NCBI RefSeq assembly: GCF_021800405.1
Contig: NZ_CP084550.1
Location: forward strand, 3,472,001-3,536,000
Source: Arthrobacter sp. FW306-07-I
GTDB lineage: Bacteria > Actinomycetota > Actinomycetes > Actinomycetales > Micrococcaceae
DNA: 64,000 nucleotides
Direction of reading: 5' to 3'
Below, piece after piece: positions 1 to 8,694 of this stretch. Below the pieces are notes generated by a model. It did not search any database and was not told the origin of the DNA. It was given only the letters and a program-made list of their open reading frames with translations. How positions within the stretch are numbered: the stretch's first letter is position 1; each line of letters opens with the position of its first letter. Made by a program: the position numbers and the translations under genes.

Positions 1-946
1 CCCGGTCCACCGGTTCGCCGATTCCTTCCTGCCGGTCGTTGAAGAGGAAGCGGACGCCCTGCTGCTTGCGGCCATGGGCGACGTCGGGTCGGCCGACGGA
101 GCGCTGGACTGGCCGCTGTTCACCGCCGCCTGGCACCGGGCCGTCCGGCGGGTGGTCTTCGGCGATGCGGCGAGGGACGACGTCGAACTCACGGATATGC
201 TGGCCCGGCTGCGGAAGGACGCCAACTGGTCCGGCCTGAAGCCGCGCCGCCACAGCGTGCGGACCGAATTCCTGGGGCGCGTGCGCGCCGGCATCGATGC
301 CGCTCCGCCCGGCACCTTGGCCTCCGCCCTGCGCGGGCGGCCCGACTCGGACCCCACGGCGCCCGGCGACCAGGTCCCCCAGTGGCTGTTCGCGTTCGAA
401 CCGGCGGGGATGGCGGCAATCCGCACCCTGGCGCTCCTGGCCAGCCATCCCAGCCAGGCAGCGCAGGCCCGGGAGGAAGTTGCTGCTGATCAAACCGGCG
501 GCCGGAACCTGCCTTTCCTGCGCGCCTGCGTGCTGGAGTCCCTGCGGCTGTGGCCCACCACGCCCATGATCCTGCGCCAGACCACCCGTGAGGTCGCCTG
601 GGAGAACGGAACCATGCCGGCGCGTTGCGGCGTGCTGGTCTTTGCCCCTTACTTCCACCGCGACGGCCGTCGCCTCACGCAGGCCGATACCTTCGACCCC
701 GGCCTCTGGCTGCAGCACGACGATGCCCGCCCCGGTGATCCCGAAGACTGGGGCGTGGTTCCCTTCAGCGACGGGCCGGTGCGGTGCCCCGGCCGCCAGT
801 TGGTGCTGCTGCTGACCAGTGCCCTGCTGGCCCGCCTGCTGCAGGACAGCACCTTCACCCTGGAGTCCCACCGGCTGTCCCCGGACCGGCCACTGCCGGG
901 CACGCTGAATCACTTCGGGCTCCGGTTCCGGGTGTCCCCCGCCTGA
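1..946 (+). CDS. Cytochrome P450, C-terminal part (5' end outside window)
   Basis: Haem-thiolate monooxygenase; substrate unknown. The frame is open back to the first bases of the window, so the true start lies upstream and only about the last 314 residues are present. The helix-K ExxR motif is seen as ESLR, followed by a PERF-like region and the Cys-ligand loop FSDGPVRCPG near the C-terminus. In the loop the usual Arg two residues before Cys is Val and an Arg sits next to the Cys instead. No redox partner gene follows; the next gene is a metal transporter on the same strand. Family assignment is firm, function is not. Confidence 0.85.
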   Translation, partial: PVHRFADSFLPVVEEEADALLLAAMGDVGSADGALDWPLFTAAWHRAVRRVVFGDAARDDVELTDMLARLRKDANWSGLKPRRHSVRTEFLGRVRAGIDAAPPGTLASALRGRPDSDPTAPGDQVPQWLFAFEPAGMAAIRTLALLASHPSQAAQAREEVAADQTGGRNLPFLRACVLESLRLWPTTPMILRQTTREVAWENGTMPARCGVLVFAPYFHRDGRRLTQADTFDPGLWLQHDDARPGDPEDWGVVPFSDGPVRCPGRQLVLLLTSALLARLLQDSTFTLESHRLSPDRPLPGTLNHFGLRFRVSPA

Positions 947-1021
947 CCCTTTCCCTGCCAACACGGTTAGGGGATGCAAACCTTCGTGGCACGGGGGTCC
1001 ATGCGGTGCTTTACTGCCAGC

Positions 1022-1741
1022 ATGTCTGAAACTCTCAAGCTGAGCCGCGAACCCCACGACAGCAGCGTGGCAGCACGCCTCAACTGGCTGCGCGCCGGTG
1101 TCCTCGGTGCCAACGACGGCATCGTCTCCGTCGCGGCAACAGTGGTGGGCGTCGCGGGCGTCACCAACGACCTTGCGCCCATCCTGGTGGCCGGCACGGC
1201 CGCAGTAGTGGGCGGTGCGGTGTCCATGGCCTTGGGCGAATACGTCTCCGTGAGCAGCCAGAGCGACAGCCAGCGGGCGCTGATCGAAAAGGAGCGCCAG
1301 GAACTTCGGGACGATCCCGAAGGCGAGCTGGAAGAACTTGCCGGGATTTACCAGGCCAAGGGACTCAGTGAGGCCACGGCCCGCACGGTTGCCGAAGAGC
1401 TGACGGCAAAGGACCCGCTGAAAGCCCACCTGGCCGCCGAACTGAACATTGACGAAGAAGAAGTGGTGAGCCCCTGGCACGCCGCCTTCGCCTCCGCCAT
1501 CGCCTTTACCGTCGGCGCCGTGCTGCCGATGCTGGCCATCATCTTCCCGCCTGAACAGGCGCGCATCCCCGTCACCTTCGTCGCCGTCATCCTGGCGCTG
1601 GCCCTGACCGGCACCGTCAGCGCCAAGATCGGCGGAAGCTCCAAGCGCAAGGCGACCATCCGGCTGGTGGTGGGCGGCGCGCTTGCCATGGCCTTCACGT
1701 TTGCCGTGGGCAGCCTGCTGGGCACCACCGGGATCGCCTGA
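1022..1741 (+). CDS. VIT1/CCC1 family Fe2+/Mn2+ transporter
   Basis: Predicted membrane protein of 239 residues exporting or sequestering ferrous iron or manganese. The N-terminal block GVLGANDGIVSVAA followed by GAVSMALGEYVSVSSQ is the hallmark of the VIT family; a charged, Glu-rich cytosolic segment (about residues 85-145) follows, then three hydrophobic C-terminal segments. I chose the ATG giving MSETLKLSR because it aligns with family N-termini; ATGs 21 and 48 bases upstream are possible but lack a better ribosome site. Its TGA overlaps the ATG of the next gene, so the two are probably co-translated. Confidence 0.9.
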   Translation: MSETLKLSREPHDSSVAARLNWLRAGVLGANDGIVSVAATVVGVAGVTNDLAPILVAGTAAVVGGAVSMALGEYVSVSSQSDSQRALIEKERQELRDDPEGELEELAGIYQAKGLSEATARTVAEELTAKDPLKAHLAAELNIDEEEVVSPWHAAFASAIAFTVGAVLPMLAIIFPPEQARIPVTFVAVILALALTGTVSAKIGGSSKRKATIRLVVGGALAMAFTFAVGSLLGTTGIA

Positions 1742-2226
1742 TGGAGATCGCCGGCCTTCCCGCCCATATCCTGCTGATCCACGGCGTGGTGGTCCTGGCG
1801 CCGCTGGCCGGGCTGTCTGCGGTGGTTTTCGCGCTGCTCCGGCGCTCAAGGCGCTACCTGGCCTGGCCGCTGGGGATCCTTGCCCTGATTCTGGTCCCGC
1901 TGTCCGTCCTTACGGCGGAAGCCGGGGAGCAGTTGGAGAAGGCGAGGCCGGTCTCAAAACTGATCGAGGAACACGCCGAACAGGGAAGCTTCCTGCGCTT
2001 CGTCACCGCCTTCTTCCTGGTGGTGGTGGCTGCACAGATCGCCGCTGCCTTCCCTTCCATCCTGACCAGGCGTCCCGCCTTCCGCGGCCTGCGCGGCATC
2101 CTCGAAGCGCGCTGGCTGCTCCCCGCCACCTCGGTACTGGGCGTGCTGGCCGGAGTTTTCCTGGTCTACCAAAGCATCGCAACCGGCCACTCGGGTGCAG
2201 CATCGGTCTGGGCGGGCATCCGGTAA
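1741..2226 (+). CDS. DUF2231-like small integral membrane protein
   Basis: 161-residue protein with four hydrophobic segments (about residues 12-32, 40-58, 88-108, 122-142) and an N-terminal LPAHILLIHGVVVLAPLAG block resembling DUF2231 membrane proteins. The ATG shares bases with the stop of the upstream VIT transporter (TGATG), which suggests translational coupling and a possible shared role in metal or redox homeostasis. The molecular function is not known. DUF2231 assignment is by remembered resemblance and is less certain than the membrane topology. Confidence 0.75.
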   Translation: MEIAGLPAHILLIHGVVVLAPLAGLSAVVFALLRRSRRYLAWPLGILALILVPLSVLTAEAGEQLEKARPVSKLIEEHAEQGSFLRFVTAFFLVVVAAQIAAAFPSILTRRPAFRGLRGILEARWLLPATSVLGVLAGVFLVYQSIATGHSGAASVWAGIR

Positions 2227-2257
2227 TTCTCGCCTGCAGCCGCCCGTCCCGGCCCGT

Positions 2258-2891
2258 TCAGCGCCTTGCGTCGGGGAGGGGCACGACGGCGTAGCGGCGG
2301 TTTTCCAGCACCGGCACCTGCTCGCGCACCCGGGCCAGCCGGTCCCGGCTGAGGCGGGCCACGATCAGGCCGGGCTCCTCGCCGGCATTCGCCACCACCA
2401 CCCCGGCCGGGTCCACCGCCATGGAGTATCCGGTGGCCAGCGGCCCTGCCTGGTTGGCTGCCAGGAGGTAGGCCGTGTTCTCGATGGCCCTCGCCCTGGC
2501 CAGCGTGGACCAGTGTTCCTCCTTCCCTGGGCCTCGGATCCACATTCCGGTAGCAGCCGAGGATCTTGCCGCGCCTGTCCAGAGCCACCAGGGTGTTGAA
2601 CGGCGGCCCAGCCTCCGTCTTCTCATAGGTTCCCACCACCACCGCGATGCCATGCTCCCGGGCGAAACCCGCCATGCTCCGGATGAACGGGCCGTCCAGG
2701 TCCTGCGCGATGGCTGACAGGGCCCCGGCCGGCTCGCTGGTGCCGTACAGGCTGGACTCGGGCAGGACCACCAGCTGCGCCCCTGCTTCCGCAGCCTGCG
2801 CAATCAACCGGCCGGCCGCCGTCGTATTTTCCCCGGGATCGGTGCCCGCGCTGAACTGGCCCGCCGCGATGAGCATTTCTGCTGGGTCCAT
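2258..2891 (-). pseudogene. Carbon-nitrogen hydrolase (nitrilase family) with internal deletion and frame change
   Basis: The N-terminal half (about 115 residues from the ATG at 2891) has the nitrilase opening, including the catalytic Glu in LPESSLYG and the segment FNTLVALDRRGKILGCYR. At about 2547 the reading jumps directly to a different frame that encodes the family's C-terminal third (GPGKEEHWSTLARARAIEN, AANQAGP, EEPGLIVARL). The intervening 60-80 residues that should carry the catalytic Lys (YRK-H-D region) and Cys (CYD-RFP region) are absent. Total coding length is about 211 residues against roughly 265-280 for the family. The gene cannot make an active amidase and is a decayed copy. 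Confidence 0.85.
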
Positions 2892-3062
2892 GACTGCCCT
2901 TTCCGTCCCTGGACTGGCGTTCCGGTCTTGTCCCGGCCGCAGCCCGTCCCCTTCCCATCAGCATCCTCCCCGCGTAGGGTTGGCCACACAACCCACCGGG
3001 CTTTTTGCTGGTGCGGTGGGCTCATGCAGTTGGGCTTCTGGAGCGTGCCGGAGGGACCACAA

Positions 3063-3950
3063 GTGGGTAGAAGACCGTTCAGGAATCACAGGACGCGGCG
3101 CTTCGCGGCACTGGCAGTTGGCCTCCTGGCCATGCCGGCCCTGGCCTCCTGCTCCGCGGAAGTCACCCGCGGTTTCCTTCCGGGCCCCCGGGACACCACC
3201 GACAAGACTCCGCTCATCACTGACCTGTGGGTCAACTCCTGGATCGCCGCGCTGATCGTGGGGATCATTACCTGGGGCCTGATGATCTGGGTGATCGTGG
3301 CCTACCGTCGCAGGAAAAACACGGTGGGGTTCCCGGCGCAGCTGAGCTACAACCTTCCGCTTGAGGTGTTCTACCTCGCGGTCCCGCTGATCGTCATCGG
3401 CGTCCTGTTCGTCTTCACGGACCGGGACCAGCGCGCCATCGATGAGCGCTACGCCAATCCGGACGTGGTGATCGATGTCTTCGGCAAACAATGGTCGTGG
3501 GATTTCAACTACGTCAAGGAACAGGTCCATGAGGACGCCGGGCAGCAGGCCCACCTGACAGGCGGCTACGGCGCCCCGGACCGGCTGCCCACCCTCTACC
3601 TGCCCGTTGGCAAGAAGGTGGAGCTGCACCTTCAGTCCCGCGACGTGCAGCATTCCTTCTGGGTCATCGATTTCCTGCAGAAACGCGACCTCTACCCGGG
3701 CCACGAACAGTACAACCCATACATCAGCATCACCCCGCAGCGCACCGGCGAATACATGGGCAAATGCGCGGAGCTGTGCGGTGAGTACCACTCAGAGATG
3801 CTCTTCAAGGTCCGGGTGGTGAGCCAGCAGGAGTATGACAGCCACATGGCCGACCTGAAGGCCAAGGGCAACACCGGAAGCCTGGGCAACGATTTCAACC
3901 GGCAGCCGCAGTCGGCACCGGCACCGCAGGCTTTGGAACCAGCAGAGTAA
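3063..3950 (+). CDS. ctaC: Cytochrome c oxidase subunit II (aa3 type)
   Basis: Subunit II of the haem-copper terminal oxidase, 295 residues, exported lipoprotein. A lipobox-like LASC lies near residue 28, then two transmembrane helices (about 58-80 and 98-118), then the periplasm-side cupredoxin domain. The CuA site is intact: [12 protein letters not shown] near residue 238, with an upstream His in VQHSFWV; the aromatic electron-entry patch reads [10 protein letters not shown] use the GTG preceded by GGAGGG at 7 nt rather than the longer upstream open frame, which lacks a ribosome site. It is followed 14 nt later by ctaD. Confidence 0.95.
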   Translation: MGRRPFRNHRTRRFAALAVGLLAMPALASCSAEVTRGFLPGPRDTTDKTPLITDLWVNSWIAALIVGIITWGLMIWVIVAYRRRKNTVGFPAQLSYNLPLEVFYLAVPLIVIGVLFVFTDRDQRAIDERYANPDVVIDVFGKQWSWDFNYVKEQVHEDAGQQAHLTGGYGAPDRLPTLYLPVGKKVELHLQSRDVQHSFWVIDFLQKRDLYPGHEQYNPYISITPQRTGEYMGKCAELCGEYHSEMLFKVRVVSQQEYDSHMADLKAKGNTGSLGNDFNRQPQSAPAPQALEPAE

Positions 3951-3964
3951 AGGACGGCACCGTA

Positions 3965-5719
3965 ATGACCACCACAGGCCAGAGAATGGGTGGAACGGCA
4001 GCCACGGCGGCACCGGCAGTGGTCCGGCGCCCCAAAGGCACCATCGTGGTCAACTGGATCACCTCCACGGACCACAAGACCATCGGGTACATGTACCTGA
4101 TCTCGTCCTTCGTGTTCTTCTGCCTGGCCGGGGTGATGGCGCTGCTGATCCGCGCCGAGCTGTTCGAGCCCGGCATGCAGATCCTGCAGACCAAAGAGCA
4201 GTACAACCAGCTGTTCACCATGCACGGCACCATGATGCTGCTGATGTTCGCCACCCCGCTGTTCGCCGGGTTCGCCAACGTCATCATGCCGCTGCAGATC
4301 GGTGCGCCGGACGTTGCCTTCCCGCGCCTGAACGCGTTGGCATTCTGGTTCTTCCTGTTCGGCTCCACCATCGCGGTGTCCGGCTTCATCACTCCGCAGG
4401 GCGCCGCGTCCTTCGGTTGGTTCGCTTACGCGCCGCTGTCCAACACCACCTTCACCCCCGGCATCGGCGGCGACCTGTGGGTGTTCGGCCTGGCGTTGTC
4501 GGGCTTCGGCACCATCCTGGGTGCGGTCAACTTCATCACCACCATCATCTGCATGCGCGCCCCGGGCCTCACTATGTGGCGGATGCCCATCTTCACGTGG
4601 AACACCCTGGTCACGGCCATCCTGGTGCTGATGGCCTTCCCGCCGCTGGCCGCCGCACTGTTCGCCCTGGGCGCGGACCGCAAGTTCGGCGCTCACATTT
4701 TCGACCCCGCCAACGGCGGCGCCATCCTGTGGCAGCACCTGTTCTGGTTCTTCGGCCACCCGGAGGTGTACATCATCGCGCTGCCGTTCTTCGGCATCGT
4801 CTCGGAAATCTTCCCGGTATTCAGCCGCAAGCCGCTGTTCGGCTACAAGGGCATCGTGTACGCCACCATCGCCATCGCAGCCCTCTCCGTGACGGTGTGG
4901 GCCCACCACATGTACGTCACGGGCGCCATCTTCCTGCCATTCTTCGCGTTCATGACGATGCTCATCGCAGTGCCCACCGGCGTGAAGTTCTTCAACTGGA
5001 TCGGCACCATGTGGGGCGGATCGCTGACGTTCGAGACACCCATGCTGTGGAGCATGGGATTCCTTGCCACGTTCCTGTTCGGCGGCCTGACCGGCATCAT
5101 CCTGGCCTCCCCGCCGCTGGACTTCCACGTCTCGGACACCTATTTCGTGGTGGCGCACTTCCACTACGTGGTGTTCGGCACCGTCGTCTTCGCCATGTTC
5201 GCCGGATTCTACTTCTGGTGGCCCAAGTTCACCGGCACCATGCTCAACGAGCGCCTGGGCAAGATCCACTTCTGGATGCTCTTCCTGGGCTTCCACGCCA
5301 CGTTCCTCATCCAGCACTGGCTGGGTGTCCTGGGCATGCCGCGGCGGTACGCCGACTACATGCCGGAGGACAACTTCACCTTCATGAACCAGTTCTCCAC
5401 CATCGGTTCCTACCTGCTGGGTGCGTCACTGATTCCGTTCTTCTGGAATGTGTTCATCACCTGGCGCGCCGGGAAGAAGGTCACGGTGGACGACCCCTGG
5501 GGCTTCGGCGCTTCACTGGAGTGGGCCACGTCCTGCCCGCCGCCGCGCCACAACTTCACCTCGCTCCCCCGGATCCGTTCCGAGCGCCCCGCCCTGGACC
5601 TGCACCATCCCGAGCTGAGTATCCGCGTACATCCGCATGAAAATGCCCCTGGAGAGGGCCTCCTGGGCGCCGCCGATATCGGTGAACACGACCTCCACGA
5701 TCCCAACCCGAACAAGTAG
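3965..5719 (+). CDS. ctaD: Cytochrome c oxidase subunit I (aa3 type)
   Basis: Catalytic subunit of the proton-pumping oxidase, 584 residues with twelve predicted helices. Visible ligands are the low-spin haem His in TMHGTMM, the CuB/crosslinked Tyr pair in GHPEVYI, the CuB His pair in WAHHMYV, and the two haem His in AHFHYVV. The C-terminal tail beyond about residue 520 is charged and cytosolic. It lies directly downstream of ctaC (AAAGGA ribosome site) and is followed by a strong hairpin, so ctaCD forms the transcription unit here; ctaE/ctaF and qcr genes are not in the window. Confidence 0.97.
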   Translation: MTTTGQRMGGTAATAAPAVVRRPKGTIVVNWITSTDHKTIGYMYLISSFVFFCLAGVMALLIRAELFEPGMQILQTKEQYNQLFTMHGTMMLLMFATPLFAGFANVIMPLQIGAPDVAFPRLNALAFWFFLFGSTIAVSGFITPQGAASFGWFAYAPLSNTTFTPGIGGDLWVFGLALSGFGTILGAVNFITTIICMRAPGLTMWRMPIFTWNTLVTAILVLMAFPPLAAALFALGADRKFGAHIFDPANGGAILWQHLFWFFGHPEVYIIALPFFGIVSEIFPVFSRKPLFGYKGIVYATIAIAALSVTVWAHHMYVTGAIFLPFFAFMTMLIAVPTGVKFFNWIGTMWGGSLTFETPMLWSMGFLATFLFGGLTGIILASPPLDFHVSDTYFVVAHFHYVVFGTVVFAMFAGFYFWWPKFTGTMLNERLGKIHFWMLFLGFHATFLIQHWLGVLGMPRRYADYMPEDNFTFMNQFSTIGSYLLGASLIPFFWNVFITWRAGKKVTVDDPWGFGASLEWATSCPPPRHNFTSLPRIRSERPALDLHHPELSIRVHPHENAPGEGLLGAADIGEHDLHDPNPNK

Positions 5720-5770
5720 CCAGGGTCCCCCGCTTTTCGAGGCGCATCCTGGCCTTCCAGGCGCAAAGAC

Positions 5771-5802
5771 GCTGGCGCTACCCGAATACGGGCAGCGCCA
5801 GC
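5771..5802 (+). terminator. Hairpin terminator downstream of ctaD
   Basis: GCTGGCGCT pairs with AGCGCCAGC, and inside it CCCG pairs with CGGG around an AATA loop, giving about 13 base pairs with a one-base mismatch. There is no run of T after it, so it may be a weak intrinsic or L-shaped actinobacterial terminator. Confidence 0.65.
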
Positions 5803-5873
5803 ACTTGTGAGTAGGGCCAGTGTCTATGGGCAGCGCTGTTGAGGGCCCTGCGAGCAAGTCGCCGATACATCGG

Positions 5874-5903
5874 CAATTACGTCACGCCCAAGTTTCGTAA
5901 TTG
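5874..5903. promoter_or_regulatory. 8-bp inverted repeat, candidate operator
   Basis: CAATTACG (5874-5881) and CGTAATTG (5896-5903) are perfect inverted repeats separated by 14 bases, in AT-richer DNA about 140 bases before the iron transporter start. The regulator is unknown. It could be an operator for a helix-turn-helix dimer or chance symmetry. Confidence 0.35.
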
Positions 5904-5943
5904 ATGTGAACCTCGTCACTTAAAAGGCTCTTCGGCTTGGAGC

Positions 5944-5962
5944 TTAGGTTTGCCTACCCTAC
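5944..5962. promoter_or_regulatory. IdeR/DtxR-like iron box
   Basis: TTAGGTTTGCCTACCCTAC matches 15 of 19 positions of the DtxR/IdeR consensus (TTAGGTTAGGCTAACCTAA, as remembered). It lies 82 bases upstream of a ferric-iron substrate-binding protein gene, the classic place for iron-dependent repression. Binding itself is inferred. Confidence 0.75.
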
Positions 5963-6044
5963 AGTTTTCTGACATAGGAAACATTCGTGTTGCCTAATAG
6001 GACCTAGGTTCAAGCAGACTTTTTCCCCACCGAAAGCAGCCTCA

Positions 6045-7100
6045 ATGAAGATCCGCAACAGCGCGCTGGCCGGCATCGCACTCGCCGCCAGCGCAGCTCT
6101 CGGCCTGACCGCCTGCGGCGGCGCCACCCCCGCCGGCGACAGCTCGTCCGCCGCTTCCGGCGGCGCCTCCTCGGGTGAAATCACGGTATACAACGCCCAG
6201 CACGAGAGCCTCACCAAGGAATGGGTGGATGCCTTCACAGCGGAAACCGGCATCAAGGTGACCATGCGCCAGGGCTCGGACACCGAACTGTCCAACCAGA
6301 TCATCCAGGAAGGCCAGGCCTCCCCCGCGGATGTGTTCCTGACCGAGAACTCCCCCGCCATGACGCAGGTGGAGAACGCCGGCCTGTTCGCCGACGTCAA
6401 CAAGGACACCCTGGCCCAGGTCCCGGCCGAATTCTCGCCGTCCACCGGCAAGTGGACCGGCATCGCCGCCCGCTCCACCGTGCTGGTCTACAACAAGACC
6501 AAGCTCACCGAGGACAAGCTGCCCAAGTCCATGCTTGACCTGGCCAACCCCGAATGGAAGGGCAGGTGGGCTGCCTCCCCCAGCGGTGCCGACTTCCAGG
6601 CCATCGTCTCCGCGCTCCTGGAACTGAAGGGCGAGTCCGCCACGGAAGAGTGGCTGAAGGGGATGAAGGAAAACTCCAAGGCCTACAAGGGAAACAGCAC
6701 GGCCATGAAGGCCGTCAACGCCGGTGAAGTGGATGCCGCCCTGATCTACCACTACTACTACTACGGCGACCAGGCCAAGACCGGCGAAAACTCCAGCAAC
6801 GTCACCCCGTACTACTTCAAGAACCAGGACCCGGGTGCGTTCCTGTCCGTTTCCGGCGGCGGTGTGCTGAAGTCCTCCAAGAACGCTGCGGCTGCGCAGG
6901 AGTTCCTGAAGTTCATCACCGGCAAGAAGGGCCAGGAGGTACTCAAGAACGGTACGTCCTTCGAGTACGCCATCGGCTCCGACGTTCCCGCCAATGACAA
7001 GCTGGTTCCCATCAAGGACCTGCAGGCACCCAAGGTTGACGCCGCCAAGCTTAACTCCGAGAAGGTCACCGATCTGATGACCCAGGCAGGACTCCTCTAA
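6045..7100 (+). CDS. Fe(III) ABC transporter substrate-binding lipoprotein (FbpA/AfuA type)
   Basis: 351-residue extracytoplasmic ferric-iron binding protein. A signal peptide ends in the lipobox LTAC near residue 24, followed by a Ser/Ala/Gly linker. The mature protein begins EITVYNAQHESL, typical of the iron-binding SBP class, and a tyrosine-rich segment IYHYYYYGDQ about two thirds along fits the Tyr ligands used for Fe3+. It heads a three-gene operon with permease and ATPase, downstream of an IdeR-like box, so expression is probably induced by iron limitation. Confidence 0.92.
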   Translation: MKIRNSALAGIALAASAALGLTACGGATPAGDSSSAASGGASSGEITVYNAQHESLTKEWVDAFTAETGIKVTMRQGSDTELSNQIIQEGQASPADVFLTENSPAMTQVENAGLFADVNKDTLAQVPAEFSPSTGKWTGIAARSTVLVYNKTKLTEDKLPKSMLDLANPEWKGRWAASPSGADFQAIVSALLELKGESATEEWLKGMKENSKAYKGNSTAMKAVNAGEVDAALIYHYYYYGDQAKTGENSSNVTPYYFKNQDPGAFLSVSGGGVLKSSKNAAAAQEFLKFITGKKGQEVLKNGTSFEYAIGSDVPANDKLVPIKDLQAPKVDAAKLNSEKVTDLMTQAGLL

Positions 7101-7104
7101 TTCC

Positions 7105-8694
7105 GTGACCACCGATCTATCGGCTCCTCCCAGGCGGAGCACGACGACGGCGGGCCGGGGCAACAGCCCCCGCCCGCCTTTCGGCGTTTCCGCAGTGTCC
7201 CTCCTGGCGGTGCTGATCGCCCTCTTCTCCCTCGTCCCGCTGGGGTACGTGGCCTACATGACGGTGGCAACCGGGTGGGACACTGCCGTCGGGCTTATCC
7301 TGCGTCCCCGCGTGGGCGAACTCCTGCTGAACACCCTGCTCCTGATGGCCGCCACCATCCCGCTGTGCCTGCTGCTTGGCGTGGCGGGAGCGTGGCTGGT
7401 GGAGCGGACCAAACTGCGCGGCCACCGGATCTGGGCCGTGCTGCTGGCCGCTCCGCTGGCCGTCCCCGCGTTCGTGAACAGCTATGCCTGGGTATCGGCC
7501 GTCCCGTCGCTCGGGGGGCTGGGATCCGGCATCCTGATCTCCACGCTGTCCTATTTCCCGCTGGTGTACATCCCGGCCGCGGCCACCCTGAGCCGGCTGG
7601 ACCCGGCCATTGAACAGTCCGCCGCAGCCCTGGGGCTGGGGGCCTGGCGGTCCTTCTTCCGAGTGGTGCTCCCCCAACTCCGGATTGCATTGACCGGCGG
7701 CGCCCTGCTGGTGGGGCTGCACCTGCTTGCCGAATACGGCGCGTTCGCGATGATCCGGTTCGACACCTTCACCACCGCGATCATGACCCAGTACCAGTCC
7801 ACCTTCAACGGCGCAGCCGGGAACATGCTGGCCAGCGTCCTGGTGTTCTTCTGCCTGCTCCTGCTGGTGGCCGAGGTCCGCAGCCGCGGCACCGCCCGCT
7901 ACGCGAGGATCGGTTCCGGCGTGCAGGCAAGGGCGCTGCGGCTGCCGCTGCACGCGTACCAGGTGCCGGCCCAGCTGTTCCTGGTGGTGCTGACGGCACT
8001 GGCGTTCGGACTTCCGCTGTATTACGTCATGCGGTGGATCCTGGCCGGCGGGGCGGACATCTGGACCGCGTCCGAGTTCCTGCCTGCCCTCTTCACCACC
8101 TTCACCTACGGGCTGGCGGGCGCCGCAGCCACCACCGTGGTGGCCTTCCCCATGGCATACCTCGCCGTCCGCCACCCGGGCTGGTTCAGCAAGTCCCTGG
8201 AACTGTCCAACTACGTCACCAGCTCCATGCCCGGCATCGTCGTGGCCCTGGCATTCGTCACCGTGAGCATCCGCATGGTCCCGGGGATGTACCAGACCGC
8301 GGGGCTCCTGGTGGCAGCCTACGTGCTCCTGTTCCTCCCCCGCGCCCTGGTCAACCTCCGGGCCGGGCTGGCGCAGGCGCCCAAGGAACTGGACGAGGCC
8401 GCGCAGGCGCTGGGCAAGCCGCCGCTGCTGGCTTTCATCCGCGTCACCTTGCGGCTTACCGCCCCGGCCGCCGCAGGCGGGGCGGCCCTGGTGTTCCTGG
8501 CCATCGCCAACGAACTCACCGCCACCTTGCTCCTGTCCCCCAACGGCACCAAGACCCTGGCCACCGAGTTCTGGAGCAAGAGCAGTGAAATCGACTATGC
8601 CGGTGCCGCTCCCTACGCGCTGCTGATGATCCTGCTTTCCGCGCCCATGACCTACCTCCTCTTCCAACAGTCCAAGAAAGTAGCCGGACAGTGA
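7105..8694 (+). CDS. Ferric-iron ABC transporter permease (fused two-domain, FbpB type)
   Basis: 529-residue inner-membrane permease with two binding-protein-dependent transport domains in one chain, about twelve hydrophobic segments. Each half has an EAA-like loop for docking the ATPase (EQSAAALGLGAWRSFFRVVLP in the first, DEAAQALGKPPLLAFIRVTL in the second). The GTG start is 4 nt after the binding-protein stop. The final TGA overlaps the GTG of the ATPase gene (GTGA), so subunits are translationally coupled. The fused architecture is normal for FbpB. Confidence 0.92.
   Translation: MTTDLSAPPRRSTTTAGRGNSPRPPFGVSAVSLLAVLIALFSLVPLGYVAYMTVATGWDTAVGLILRPRVGELLLNTLLLMAATIPLCLLLGVAGAWLVERTKLRGHRIWAVLLAAPLAVPAFVNSYAWVSAVPSLGGLGSGILISTLSYFPLVYIPAAATLSRLDPAIEQSAAALGLGAWRSFFRVVLPQLRIALTGGALLVGLHLLAEYGAFAMIRFDTFTTAIMTQYQSTFNGAAGNMLASVLVFFCLLLLVAEVRSRGTARYARIGSGVQARALRLPLHAYQVPAQLFLVVLTALAFGLPLYYVMRWILAGGADIWTASEFLPALFTTFTYGLAGAAATTVVAFPMAYLAVRHPGWFSKSLELSNYVTSSMPGIVVALAFVTVSIRMVPGMYQTAGLLVAAYVLLFLPRALVNLRAGLAQAPKELDEAAQALGKPPLLAFIRVTLRLTAPAAAGGAALVFLAIANELTATLLLSPNGTKTLATEFWSKSSEIDYAGAAPYALLMILLSAPMTYLLFQQSKKVAGQ

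Larger units (their letters stand above)
5720..6044. other. Intergenic region between ctaD and iron ABC operon
   Basis: About 325 bases without a gene. It holds, in order, a terminator-like hairpin, a small 6-bp inverted repeat (5861-5874), an 8-bp perfect inverted repeat (5874-5903), and an IdeR/DtxR-like box just upstream of the iron transporter. No open frame with coding character is seen. Confidence 0.7.

Noticed and set aside
3692..5317. Open frame of 541 codons on the minus strand across ctaC/ctaD
   Set aside because: Wholly antisense to strongly conserved oxidase genes; Glu/Gln/His-rich composition is that of reverse-read high-GC coding DNA and no ribosome site or domain is seen.
5992..6011. 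Second IdeR-like box
   Set aside because: GCCTAATAGGACCTAGGTTC has partial resemblance but too many mismatches to call.
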